Below are positions 49,500-60,690 of a DNA stretch of 64,000 nt, piece after piece (position 1 is the stretch's first letter; every line of letters starts with the position of its first letter). The position numbers and the translations under genes are program-made. The notes below the pieces were generated by a model, which saw only the letters and a program-made list of their open reading frames with translations, was not told the DNA's origin and searched no databases. Source of the stretch: Sympetrum striolatum (lineage: Eukaryota; Arthropoda; Insecta; Odonata; Libellulidae); the NCBI GenBank assembly GCA_947579665.1, contig OX388350.1:27251393-27315392 (forward strand), in the 5' to 3' direction.

Positions 49500-50050
49500 T
49501 TCCTGTGTGGTATTGCAATGAACAAGGCTCACTATCAATACAAACAACGACCACTTTTTACTCCACCCGCGTCACGTATTTTCATCGTGTCTCAAGCAAA
49601 GGTCATGGTCTCTCGTTCCGTCCTAATGGCGGCTCTTTATTCTCTTCTCCATTCAATTCTCGCCTTCAGATTTCCTTCTTCTCCCCGCTGTCATTTTTAT
49701 TCGAGAGGGGATAACTTCCCCTAAGTGGATCCCAATGAATATCTCTCTCGACCTCTTCAAACTGCATTCCTCCCGCTGCGCGACAACCTTTTCCCGATCG
49801 ATATTCTATTTTTTGGCCTCGACCTTACTCTTCCGAACTCTTTCCATTCCCCTTGTGTTCTCCCCTCCGTAGGTAAACGAATTCTTCTCGGGATTCGTTT
49901 AATCTTGCCCTCGGAAACAAGGGTGGATTGGTGCATCCATCCAAAGACTTTCCCCATCTGTTTTTCAGGGCCTTCGTTCGCACGGATGTGTGTCGAGTCT
50001 GTTTGAGCAGTTCCGCGTTTGCCGTCCTTGAGATCTCGAGGTTTCTTCAT
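49500..50050. other. Pyrimidine-rich CpG-containing island
   Basis: Contrasts with its AT-rich flanks, and C/T-rich on the plus strand (TTCTTCTCCCCGCTGTC). Frames of 68-97 codons occur on both strands with no shared family content. Not called as genes. Confidence 0.4.
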
Positions 50051-50153
50051 AAACGCAGGAGATTATTACAGCAGGAGAAATAAGAATTTTGCGGGAAAGA
50101 TTTTCGTTAACTCTTTGATATCAACGTTTCCTCCACATGGTAACTTACGGATT

Positions 50154-50375
50154 ACGCTCAATGTAGTTTACAAATATTAGGGGTTACTGTTCCTGCTACC
50201 ATACTCAGATGAATGGAATATTTACATTGGTCATTTGGTGCAGGATAGAGAAAAATGTATCTTTTATTTACTTTTGTTGCAGTCTTGATCATTGCTGTGA
50301 TGAAATGAAAACTACTGCGGTATGAGTGAATAATTGCACTGATCAAGGTCTCTCCTTATGAAGGAGAACCATACC
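50154..50375 (+). repeat. Dispersed repeat R1, truncated forward copy
   Basis: Shares GTTCCTGCTACCATACTCAG, TTTGGTGCAGGATAGAGAAA and GCAGTCTTGATCATTG with the other copies. The minus strand is open for 62 codons (50158-50346), including a stretch RYIFLYPAPND that partly survives in other copies. Confidence 0.6.
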
Positions 50376-51168
50376 GTGGGTCGCAAGAGAATTATTTTGT
50401 AACTTTTTTCAGGGTATGATTATTATAGTAAATAATATTACACTTCGAACTTGTGAGAACGAAATAATTAGCGGTGTAGTTAGATACTTTCGAAAAATCA
50501 ATAAATTTCAGCTGGAAGTAAATTAATCCGTTAGAAAAAGTTTCATCACCAAATATAATTTAAAGTAAGTTAAGTACAAGAATCAAAAAATACCTTTAAT
50601 TATTACAGTAAGGGGTAAAACTCTGTGGAGAAGTTAAGCCCAGAAAATATCAAATGGTCGGTTCGAATATTTATCAGATATTTTTGAATATGCGAAAGAT
50701 ATTAAACGTTCATATCGCCGAAATTTAATACATAATATTATAGATAAAACTATTTTAATGTAACTAATTATATTAAATATACAATCGTAATTGCTAATTA
50801 AAGCCAATTATTTCATGCAAGCTCAAAAGCGCAAAGCCCATAAAGCTGTATATTTATAGTAGACCTCAAATTGCCCTGCCCTTGCGGCCATCATTTCCCG
50901 AAAAATCGAGAGATTTAGAGCAATAACGATAAAGTTTGAATATATTTGCTGCGGTCGCAGAATATCATGTGGGTTAGTGGGTCCCCGCCTCCGAAAGAAT
51001 GGTTTAAGCGGCCAAGCAAGTGCTACTCGCGATCCATTTGCTATGAATGCCTCGGTTGAAAACTTCCTCCGCTTCTGAAAATAGTGGCGAAGAACCCTGT
51101 CAACCTCTCTCACTCACTGAGAAAAAGACGCTCAACTCACATTTATATAAACCGAGATTCTAAGTAGG

Positions 51169-51261
51169 GTTGCCAACTCTTCCGGACTCGCCGGTAAAGT
51201 CCCTGAATCGCAAAATTATTTCGTTTGTGCGGACTTTAACCTGGCGATATTTCATGGCAAC
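51169..51261. mobile_element. Possible short foldback element
   Basis: Ends GTTGCCAACTC and, inverted, GTTGCCATGAA, with inner blocks GGTAAAGTCC and, inverted, GGTTAAAGTCC. The match is imperfect. Confidence 0.4.
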
Positions 51262-52560
51262 AAAGAGCGAGTTGACTAAACGAAACTATAAGAAGCTACA
51301 AAATAACAAAAAATACTAACCTGGTTTAGATGAATGGCATCATCATCAGGTGCAAAAATACCAAAATACACAGCATATATGAGAAAAAATACTGATGGAA
51401 GTAAAATAAGAGAATCATTAAGTATTTTTGTACCTGTTGATGTTGTCATGGATCGGAACCATGTTAGTATTGTTTGTTATTTCGTGGATTCGTATAAATA
51501 AATCCGTTTGGTCAACTTACTCTTTGTGGACATTAATTTTTTTAAATATCCACCTCCCAGATAGTATTTCACTCGATTTTATTCTACAATACCTATGGTT
51601 TATGTACTGATGTACAAGCTTTCGAAAAATTTTGCTATCTATTTATTTTATGAAGTATTATCAGTAGTAACCATTTTATGGTATTATGTCAGTAGTAGTA
51701 GCTTAATCTATATTATACTCTATCTTCGTTTCGAGATATTTGGAAATAGAACGGTTAAGTTCTTTTGAGATTATCACCAAATTTTAATTTTTTTGTCGCA
51801 GAAATGGCGTTAATGGTGTATCCTCAATTACAACTCTGAATCGAGCTGGTTACACTGCAATCGAAATTGACATTTTGCTGTCCATTGACTGATATTACAT
51901 ATTCTACGGTAGTTGAAGTTTTCATTTAAATAATCTTCCGCAATTCCTCATAATTCACTACTCTTGGAATGGGAATTTCTTGGCATCAACTAAGTTGACG
52001 ATCCTATTGATAGACCTTTTGCCAGCGTGGCACTGAGAATTAGCGAGAAAGGTATCAATAGTTTTAAGTGGATAAAGGTGATGGTTGAAATAGAACAGGA
52101 AATTCATTGATTTCTCGGACGAGAATATAATTCGTTTTGGGATTATGTTCGTCAGGAATGAATTTTAAAACCTTAAAATGAACGTACAAATACTCCGAAA
52201 AAGTATCAGCTATAAAATATTTACTAGAAAAACTAAGATGCAAACCTTTTCGTTTTGGCCATCGGTGAATAATTCATGAACCCATACGTACGCTAGCATC
52301 CATAGAAAAATTCAGCCAAATCCGAATGACCGCGGAAATAACTTTCTTGAAAATTCGTTGGTGTACTCATTATTAATTTGGCGTTTTTTTGATGATGGGA
52401 TATTTCGCCGTTTTAAATTATTCCTTCTTCGGTTAAAGTACCAATTTTTTGGTCGAATCAATTATGAATGTTGAAATAAAACATATCATTTATATATTTA
52501 TGTTTTTATCCAACCGATTGAGGAGGATAAAATATATAAAATCCACCCAATAGCGACATT
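51262..52560. other. Intergenic, nothing supported
   Basis: AT-rich, no gene or repeat recognised. Confidence 0.45.
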
Positions 52561-52561
52561 G

Positions 52562-52715
52562 TACTTTTTCCACAAATATTTTTCTTTTAATGGAAAAACG
52601 CGGCCAAGCAACGAGTATATTAATTATGATGATATAATCGCCTGATGGCGCCGATCACTCGTTGAAACCTGATCGCGTGTCTCCATTAAAAGGAAATACA
52701 TTTACGGAAAAAGTA
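52562..52715. mobile_element. Foldback element of about 154 bp
   Basis: The left arm TACTTTTTCCACAAAT, then TTTTAATGGAAAAACGCG, mirrors the right end read inverted: TACTTTTTCCGTAAAT, then TTTTAATGGAGACACGCG. The arms reach about 55 bp with few mismatches. Confidence 0.75.
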
Positions 52716-52904
52716 TAACACCTCCCTTAATTCTACAAGATGAACTTCCTCAATACGTCGCCTCTTACTATGATTTTTTTCGAGTTCATCTTTAGTGTAC
52801 GTCAAATTTACATCAATATATTTAAAATACATACATGCTATCTACTTTACTAGTTTCATACAAAAGATACTTTTGCTAATTGCTAACTAAAAATTAAAGA
52901 CCTT

Positions 52905-53165
52905 GGAGATGTGCATGTGGCGTAGAGCAGAACAAAATAAGCTGGGTTGATAGAAAAACAAACAAGGAGGTGCAAGAGATGGATGAAGAGGAGAGGGTTT
53001 TGATTGAAGTAATTAAGCGTCGGCAGAGGTCAAATATTGGAAGGGGAGGGGCCACTAAAGAAAGTAATTGAGCTTAGAATACAAGGGAAAGAACAGAGGG
53101 GAAGACAAAGGTATAAGATGTTAGTTGACATAAAGAGTTACCAAAAACGAAAGAATTAGCTTTGT
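52905..53165 (+). mobile_element. Non-LTR retrotransposon C-terminal fragment, broken
   Basis: Plus-strand frames read WRRAEQNK, then SWVDRKTNKEVQEMDEEERV and LIEVIKRRQRSNIG. After a frameshift they give KKVIELRIQGKEQRGRQRYK and MLVDIKSYQKRKN. The order matches the fragment at 43925-44290 and the post-reverse-transcriptase region of RTE/Jockey-like LINEs. At least two frameshifts. Confidence 0.75.
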
Positions 53166-55605
53166 ATGGGGATTATTAAAGCACAAGCACACTTTTGTAT
53201 GTAGTTTCTGTCTCATATTGCTCGCAGAAAAAAATATTCCTAGAAATTACAACTCCTAATACAAATGAATGGCTAACTACTTCACTCATCGTTTTTTTGG
53301 TTTGCTTCATTCCCTCTCCAAAGTTTAAGGTTAGTGGTTGAGTGTTCAATCAGCCATCGGCTTGATACGTTTAATAATGACACCTACGCGTAATATCCTT
53401 TGTTTAAGATCGGTATCTGATTGACCAATATAGTAGGATGTTTCAAAATCATCAATGGATTTACATTTAAAATATATTCATTCAATAAGATAAATAGGAT
53501 CAATGAGGTTTTTAATTTTCTCTTGCGAATAGCTGTGATTAATTTATGAAAGGATGCCTTTTATTTATTGTGCTGAGAAGTATAACTCTAAAGACGAATG
53601 TATTTTAATCACTTTATAAGTTTTATAAGTTGTAACGACTTACTTTTCTATTGTGAGAAAATAATTACTCTCATTTCTTCCTTTCTAGCGAGACGTGAAA
53701 ATATAATTTCCCTTATCAAGATCGCGTGGCTGCAAAACGAGAAGTCATCTTCAGGTAAGGCTAACTTTTCATTCTTCGTTTCAATTATAATTTGAGAAAG
53801 TGGGGCTCATTTGAATGCAACAAAATGCTATGTTTTCCTATTGAATATGTGAATTTTCTCAGCAGTATCTTGATTTCCTACAAAGCAAACTTTTCCGTCT
53901 TTTCTTTGTTAAAATTATACGCTTGCACTGTATGTGTACACACACCTGATGATGACAATTTTTTACTGAAACCGATTGTGGTGCGTATGACTAATTTTCC
54001 GAAGTACGAACAGACTATTGGTAGAAATATTGTGCATTATCAGGAATTTCGATGTTACCTAATCTCCGAAAATTCATTATTAAAAAAATTCCCAACACGC
54101 TAAATCCGCAAACGACCTATTATATTTTTAGAAATACGCAAGTTAACTTCAACGATCGGGAGTTTATCTTTAGAGCTAGAATGAGATTTCCTTCAGTATG
54201 ATTGCATGTCAGCAACTGTTTGTCTGTTCATCATGGCATTCTAAATTAACCAGAATTTACTACAAGAACTAATTACTTTCTCCTTCTGCTAAAAATATTC
54301 TACAATACCGCTAATATGTTAATGATTTTCGATGTCACATTTTTAAGTTTTTCTCTCTTATTCTTGGTTACAATGGATTCAATGCGCAGAATTTTAAGCA
54401 TATCTTCAGTAAGGTTAATATTATCCTGACAGTAATGAGTTTTAATATGATACGACTATAAAATTGCCACCAAGATTAGAAATTCGTAGTTTCGTAGCAT
54501 CGGAGAGAATATCCAATTGTTCAGAGAATACACGTTAATGATAAAAGAAAAAGTTTTCACCGATCAAAATTATTTTTCAGGCTCTGATATACTGATATCA
54601 TTTATTTTATGAATATTTGATTTTAGTTATAAATTTATTTACGTATCGTAAAACAGAAAAACGCCAACTTATATTAATGATACGACAGATACAACAACAA
54701 AACGAAAATGGTTTTGGTTGAATTCCAACGTACAATATTGATTCACGAACTTTCAGAAATTATTTTTTTAAGCATAGATAATTTATTTTCATTAATTTGA
54801 ATACATTAAATAACATTCCATATACATATATTTTCGGCGGGCTATTTGGCGCACGAATGAAATACAATGTATCAAATATGACAGTAGAATCCATCATATG
54901 TGAGACTCATTTTTTCACGTCTTTAGAAATGCCTTATTCAACGTATTTCTGTCTCATCATAAAACTTTAACGTCTTCTTCTACCCCAAATTCAGAGTTGA
55001 AATATGCTGTTGTATAGTTATTCATTTTACATGCTCGTGGAAATGAAAAACAAAACTATAAAATGATAAAAAAATGTTACGTGATGAGCCCTTGAATTTA
55101 TACACATCAATGGATCAGCTTATATCCTATTAATCTGTGTTAATAATTGGTCTATGAAGCAGTATCGTTCATTTTAGTACTTTAACGCCTCTCTGTTTGT
55201 TTATTCGTTTATCGCGCGGCTTTATTGTTGAATAATGTTCACATAGCGTCATCCCAGTGAAAAATAAACCCGCGGTGCCCTAATCCACTTTGTAATAACA
55301 AATGGGAATGTTTGTGAAGCTCTGTTTGCAACAAGTGGTTTAGTTATACAAAGAATTGAAATAGTGAGATATTTTTGCTCGGTTCTGCCGTTATTCCATT
55401 CCATTGAGAGTGGAACGTATCGAAATTTGAATGCAAGGATTCCATTGAATAACTATCGGTAATTTTAACTTTGATATCCATTAATGAATAGAAAGGTCAA
55501 AGAGGTATTTTATATAATAGATGCTAATTATATTCATCATTGACTTCTTGCAATAGCTGTCTTTGTTGCAAGATATCGATTACACCAGACAATCGAGTGT
55601 GTAGC
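53166..55605. other. Gene desert
   Basis: AT-rich. Frames at 53598-53795 and 53792-54103 have no domain content and are not called. Confidence 0.45.
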
Positions 55606-55609
55606 ACTA

Positions 55610-55760
55610 TATGTTATAGCACGTGGACGGTTTTAGCTTCAAACCCCCCAGTATTAGCTTCTAAAAGCTCTGCCGAGGGAATGAGGCTTACTTGCCATAA
55701 TGGGGAGTGAGGTATTTTGCCTTTGCATTATTCATTGAGGCATAATAGTGTTGTAAAGAA
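55610..55760 (-). repeat. Dispersed repeat R1, reverse partial copy
   Basis: GGGAATGAGGCTTACTTGCC and GAGTGAGGTATTTTGCC match the reverse copies at 36250 and 57440. Confidence 0.5.
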
Positions 55761-55798
55761 AGAAAATTTTGAACACGACTATTAAAGAAGTAGAAGTT

Positions 55799-56047
55799 AA
55801 AAATCTCCAATGACCGTCTTGGTTGGCGTTCCTCGTCTCATTCACCCGTATTCGGAGGAAGCAAGAAAGGACACCGCACTTTTTAAGAACATCCAATACG
55901 TATTTCGAAATTTCTTTGGTATCTATTCCCTCCTGAAGATATACGTATTATTAATATAATAAAGAGTGCGGTGTCATTTCTTGTTTTCTCCTAATACCGG
56001 TGAATGGGACGAGGAACACCGACAAAGACGGCTATTGGAGATTTTAA
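55799..56047. mobile_element. Foldback family copy 3
   Basis: Ends AAAATCTCCAATGACCGTCT and, inverted, AAAATCTCCAATAGCCGTCT. The inner blocks GACACCGCACTTTTTAAGA and AAAGAGTGCGGTGTC also pair. It shares inner sequence with the copy at 26.7 kb (GCCGCACTTTTAAGA), while the copy at 49.2 kb has a different centre. Confidence 0.8.
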
Positions 56048-56916
56048 ACATCTAAAGCATAATGGTGTGATTGTGAAAGGTACCCATCAGTGTTGCGCAA
56101 TAGTGATATGAATAACACCAATCTATAGTATATTGTATAGGGAGATTGCAATTAACTGGTACCGAAAATTGTACCATATCTATTTCATTAGCTTGCTCAA
56201 TTGTAAAGATTTTGTATTAGTTTAAATATACTTACAGATCAGTGAAAGCTTATTATGTATAAAAAGCGTCTTCTTACCGTAATTTACTCGCTCTTCTCGC
56301 TGTCAGATCACTTACACACCGTCCACATCAGCTACTTTCATATCTCCATCGTCGCTAATCCTCTCTGCTTTTCTCAAGATTGCCTATCAGCAGACTAAGC
56401 GAATCTTCAGATATATTTCACTCGCGTATGACCAGCAGTGCGGGTTATCTCACGTCGTCATAGAATAAACATTAAAGTCGTGCCCAGTATTGGAATTGGA
56501 AGTGATATCATTGCTCGAATATTCCTTATTTTAGAAATGATCGATGTGTCCGAAAGCACGTTATACAGGCGTTTGTGTGCACTACTTGCGCCCCATTGTT
56601 TGGTGGTGCTTATTTATGGATGAGGAGGTTAGAAGAAACATGAAAAGAGTTATCGATAAAGCCGCGCAAGAAATCGATAACTGTCACCTACTACGAGTAA
56701 TATTTGCTGCGGTTTTTTCTGAAAATGAGATAGCACTATTCGGTGGAAGCAAATGGAGCCGGATGAAAAGTCTGGTCCAGTTTTAAGATTAAATATTGGA
56801 AATTTTTGATAAGCTCACTTGTAGAATGTAAAGATGATGCAAAGAAGAAAACCAGCCGGGATAAATCTTCAGCTGTACTGAGGAGGATACGAAAAGGATT
56901 GATGGAAAATTTCATA
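56048..56916. other. Intergenic, no gene supported
   Basis: Two overlapping plus-strand frames (56438-56623, 56544-56786) contain protein-like stretches such as RVIDKAAQEIDNCHLLRVIF, but no family is recognised. Possibly a transposon remnant. Confidence 0.35.
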
Positions 56917-57125
56917 ATAATAATAATCGTCTTTATTTGGGCGAGTTGAGACATAAAGTCTCTTCTTCCATCTAACCCATCGTCATTAATTATGGAATAA
57001 TTAAATTAAAGAGAACAGTATGAGAAACAATTGGAAGAATTGTGGATATTAAAAACCTAAGAGATTCTTTGGAAAAAATCCACAGGACAACACCCACAAA
57101 GGGGGGTGTGAAACACCTACACAAA
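56917..57125 (-). mobile_element. LINE 3' end with (ATT)n tail
   Basis: On the minus strand it ends CTCGCCCAAATAAAGACGAT followed by repeated ATT, a usual LINE 3' end. Upstream blocks match 36072-36250 and 28029-28262. Confidence 0.6.
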
Positions 57126-57439
57126 GCTACCGATAGTAATAACTAAAAGATGAGAAAAAAGAACTTGACAAAATATAGAAATTTAATACCAATAAGTAAT
57201 TGCATGCGAAACATAAATAAGAATCTGTTCAAATTTAAGGAAATGATAGCAACAGCAAACAAATGGAATAAAGAGGGAAAAGTACATGGATTTTGCATCA
57301 ATTAGGTAGGTACAATAAGAGAAGAAGGTTTCAATTAAAAGATGAACTTAGAAAGAATGAAGAGACTTATCATATTCTTAAAGGAGATGCAAAAAATAGC
57401 ATAAAATGTGGTTGATTATATGAGAATATGCGTGTCTGT

Positions 57440-57700
57440 TTGTGAAATAATCAGCTCTAAGTCCGGTTGGAGCCACACTCCCACTAATATTAGCTACCAA
57501 GAGTTTGTAGAGGAGATTGAGACTTAGTAGACAAGTGAAGTAGTTTGCCCTTGCTCTTCTCATCAGAATAGTTGAAGCGGATCATGTCCATATAGGTGAT
57601 GCACAATGACTTTACAAGTAACAGTTTTCTCAGCATTCCTTAAGGAGAGGTCTTAATCATTGCCACTATTCATAACCACTCGTATCTATCTGTACTAATA
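57440..57700 (-). repeat. Dispersed repeat R1, reverse copy
   Basis: GTCCGGTTGGAGCC, GTGAAGTAGTTTGCCC and CCTTAAGGAGAGGTCTTAAT match the other R1 copies in order. Confidence 0.6.
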
Positions 57701-57714
57701 ATAACCAATCAAAA

Positions 57715-58584
57715 TTAAGAAAAAAATCTGATGTGGCCAGCACATGACTTTCTCCATACATAAGATGTAAATATTTACCTACGACAGTAATTTCGAACTC
57801 TATATTCCATCTAAACTTGGAAGATGAGTGATTAATTTATATATTATTATCTTTTACGTCACAATCATTATAAATAATGTTTTTCGGGACATGCTCGATG
57901 AAAAAAGATGAATTTGGCCTTTCGCCCATAGAGCCCAGAGCGCCCACAAAGTACATAATCAGCAACTTCCGGTTTATCAGTATTTCATGAATAATTCCTA
58001 AACAATCAGTGATACAAAAGTTATAGTAAATTAATTTTTCTAAAGCATTTCTAAATAATAGTATATACCTAAATATCATATTTATGGAGATATTTTGAAA
58101 ACTGGAAATGAGCTTTGAAGAATGAAGCTCGACTTCCGGTTGATCGATTTACTCCAAAAACTAATCAACTCTAACGACACCAACCAAACTACTATGTATG
58201 AAATTTAATGTTGATACAACGAATAATTTTAATGTTAGAGCGCCCACAAAGTACATAACAGCTACTTCCGGTTTATCGGTATTTCACGAATAACTCCTAA
58301 TCAACCGGTGATACAAAAATATGTTAAATACAAAAGTTATAGTAAAACACATTATCTAAAACTTTTATCAGGGATACAATATACCTATATATCATATTTA
58401 TGGAGATATATTGAAAACCGGAAATGAGCTTTGATGAATATAGCTCGACTTCCGATTTACCGATTTACTCCAAAAACTAATCAACTCTGACAGCGCACAC
58501 CACAGTACAATATACGAAGTTTGGCATTGATACGACTAATAGTTTTTACGTTAGAGCGCCCACAAGCACACACACACACATACA

Positions 58585-58626
<42 letters not shown>

Positions 58627-58755
58627 TCATTCCGAAAATAGTCAAAACGTGTTCTAGGGACCCTAAAACATGTATTTCCGTTGAAATCTCGAAGTCAAAT
58701 TTTTTCATGAAAACAATACTTTCTCTATACTTCGTATATGGAGAAAGTAAAAAAG
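57715..58755. mobile_element. Composite repeat copy 2: two units of about 300 bp and hairpin end
   Basis: The left end CTGATGTGGCCAGCACATGA matches copy 1. The junction motif GAGCGCCCACAA recurs at 57938, 58238 and 58554, giving units of about 300 and 316 bp, each with two related halves. The ends carry ACTTTCTCCATA and, inverted, TATGGAGAAAGT. A CA microsatellite lies inside. Confidence 0.7.
58566..58622. repeat. CA microsatellite
   Basis: Runs of CA with a few interruptions. The cysteine/valine frame on the minus strand here is its translation and not a gene. Confidence 0.95.
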
Positions 58756-58909
58756 AACAAGCTGAAAGAGAACAATGCTCAAACAAAGCTGCAAAGCATT
58801 CGTATTTTTGGTTTAACTAATTATTTAAACAATACAATATTTTGAGGCAAAAAAAATTCCTTTAATGTATCTTTAATATGATCGCAGGCATGAACAGGAC
58901 TTCACAGCA

Positions 58910-59010
58910 CAAGCAGATGAAAGTTATATTTTTATATATCCTACCCCAAAAGAAATATAAAAAAAATGTTTCACTATTTAGGATAAGATAGCAGGAACAG
59001 TATACATGTA
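58910..59010 (-). repeat. Dispersed repeat R1, reverse 5' fragment
   Basis: GATGAAAGTTATATTTTTAT, TATCCTACCCC and ATAGCAGGAACAGTAT correspond to the end of R1 nearest GTTCCTGCTACC. Confidence 0.45.
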
Positions 59011-59559
59011 CCCATCAAAAATAATACCACGCCAGTAATGATGGTGTGACAGTGGTTGATAGTTTCCGAAGTGTAAGGACTCTTGTTTACCGATGATGGT
59101 TACGAACTGCGTTAGTTACAAACTTTATTCCCGCTATAATATCATCTTCAGATGTCTACAATGTCTTTACTTGGAGTGTGTACGTACTCATACAAGGGCG
59201 AGTGTTTTACCAATTCGATCCAATTCGCACCCAATTAGTTCTTCTTGAAGGACATCACCTCGAAAATTTAAAAGGCAACGCGGTCACATTCTTTTGTACG
59301 AATTGAAGTTTATCACTTGGTGCCTTTGAGTAATTATACTTCAATAGAAAAGATATTAAAGATAATTCTAGGAAAGTACTGCGTTTACTGTTGAGGGAAT
59401 TATTAAGGGGAAACCAGTTTCAATAAATATTTGTTCTTCAGACGGTACTGTCAAAGTTCCTTTACAGTCCTTACTCTTTTTCTCATTTCTGCGCGGCTTA
59501 ACATTTGAGTCTCCGTATTGCGTTTGGAAAGATTTAAACGTAGCTTAGATCCTTGGAGC

Positions 59560-60085
59560 CACAAAGGGAATATTGTCACCGGTTCGCGATTCCCGACTAG
59601 GTTCCTTAAATCTGAATCATCGCAACCGACACGACGTTGCTTCGAATCCTCGTAACATTTCGCACCTTCGAAGGGTGACTCAAACTTTTCCTTCCTTTTC
59701 CTCCTCTCTCAAATCACTTCTTCCACTTCGAAGGGAACAATTCCCTCGGCGCGATATGGAGTGTTTATGATACCATCACGAATGTTTGGCTTATTTTTCC
59801 ACGAGTACGTGAGAGGAGTCTTTCTTACCTCCCCTCCCTCGCATTCCCTTCGAAATGGCGCACTTCACAAAATGGTTCCCCGATGCACTCGCTTATTGTT
59901 TGTTTACCCGTGTCGCCGCGAGTTCTTTCTGCGTGCCGTTCTTTGCGTCCGCCGCACGACTCTTATCCTTTCTCCAATCGATGCTCGTGTCGCGGAGCAT
60001 CGAACTCTCAGCATACGCTCAAATATTATGCCAATTCCAGGCAACCGATTCTTATTATGAGAAGATGGATGTTCATTTTCTAGTG
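59560..60085. other. Pyrimidine-rich CpG-containing island
   Basis: C/T-rich on the plus strand at 59680-59850 with CpGs. Three overlapping frames of 65-99 codons have no domain. Not called as genes. Confidence 0.4.
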
Positions 60086-60128
60086 TAATTCCCAGTTATT
60101 TGAAGAGCCTAATTCTAAACGGCTTCAG

Positions 60129-60282
60129 GGTACAACTTTTACTAGACCACAGAAAACTACACTCACGACCAAGGTTTCTTGGAAAACTTACATCTTCAGG
60201 ACCTGAAGATGTAGCTGTAGAAATGCATGGCGTTGATATAGATGCAAAGTGTATTTTTCTATGGACTAGTAAAAGTTATACC
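60129..60282. mobile_element. Foldback element of about 154 bp
   Basis: Ends GGTACAACTTTTACTAGACC and, inverted, GGTATAACTTTTACTAGTCC. The centre is the palindrome CATCTTCAGGACCTGAAGATG (one base beyond the 20-base core ATCTTCAGGACCTGAAGAT). Confidence 0.75.
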
Positions 60283-60344
60283 AGTTTTGTGTGATTGAAT
60301 ACCACAAAGTTAACCCTGAGTCTGTATTGTTTAGCCTGATTTCT

Positions 60345-60690
60345 CCTCTGTTCCTGCTACCGTATTCTGAGGTATGGAATATTTTCATTTGTCATTTGGT
60401 ACAGGATAGAGAAAAATGCATATTTCATTTTCTTTTGCCACAGTCTTGATCATGGCTGTGATGAAATGAAGGCTACATAGGTATGAGTGAACAATTGCAC
60501 TATTCAAGGTCTCTCCTTACGGAATGCCAAGAAAGGTGTTACTCGTAGAGTCATTGTGCTTCACTTACAGGGACATATTCTGCTGATAGCTGCCTAGTAA
60601 ACTTTATACCTATCTGCAAGCTCTTAGTAGCTTGTGCCCGAGAGGGTGAGGCACCAACTGGCCTTCGGGCTGAATACTTGACAGACAGAA
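60345..60690 (+). repeat. Dispersed repeat R1, forward copy
   Basis: Starts GTTCCTGCTACCGTATTCTG and ends CACCAACTGGCCTTCGGGCT, matching 39790-40165 throughout. Confidence 0.65.

Noticed and set aside
53592..54103. Adjacent frames of 65 and 103 codons
   Set aside because: No splice-consistent join, no domain, and AT-rich codon content like the background.
58481..58820. Frames of 99-101 codons through the CA repeat
   Set aside because: They are translations of a microsatellite within a mobile repeat.
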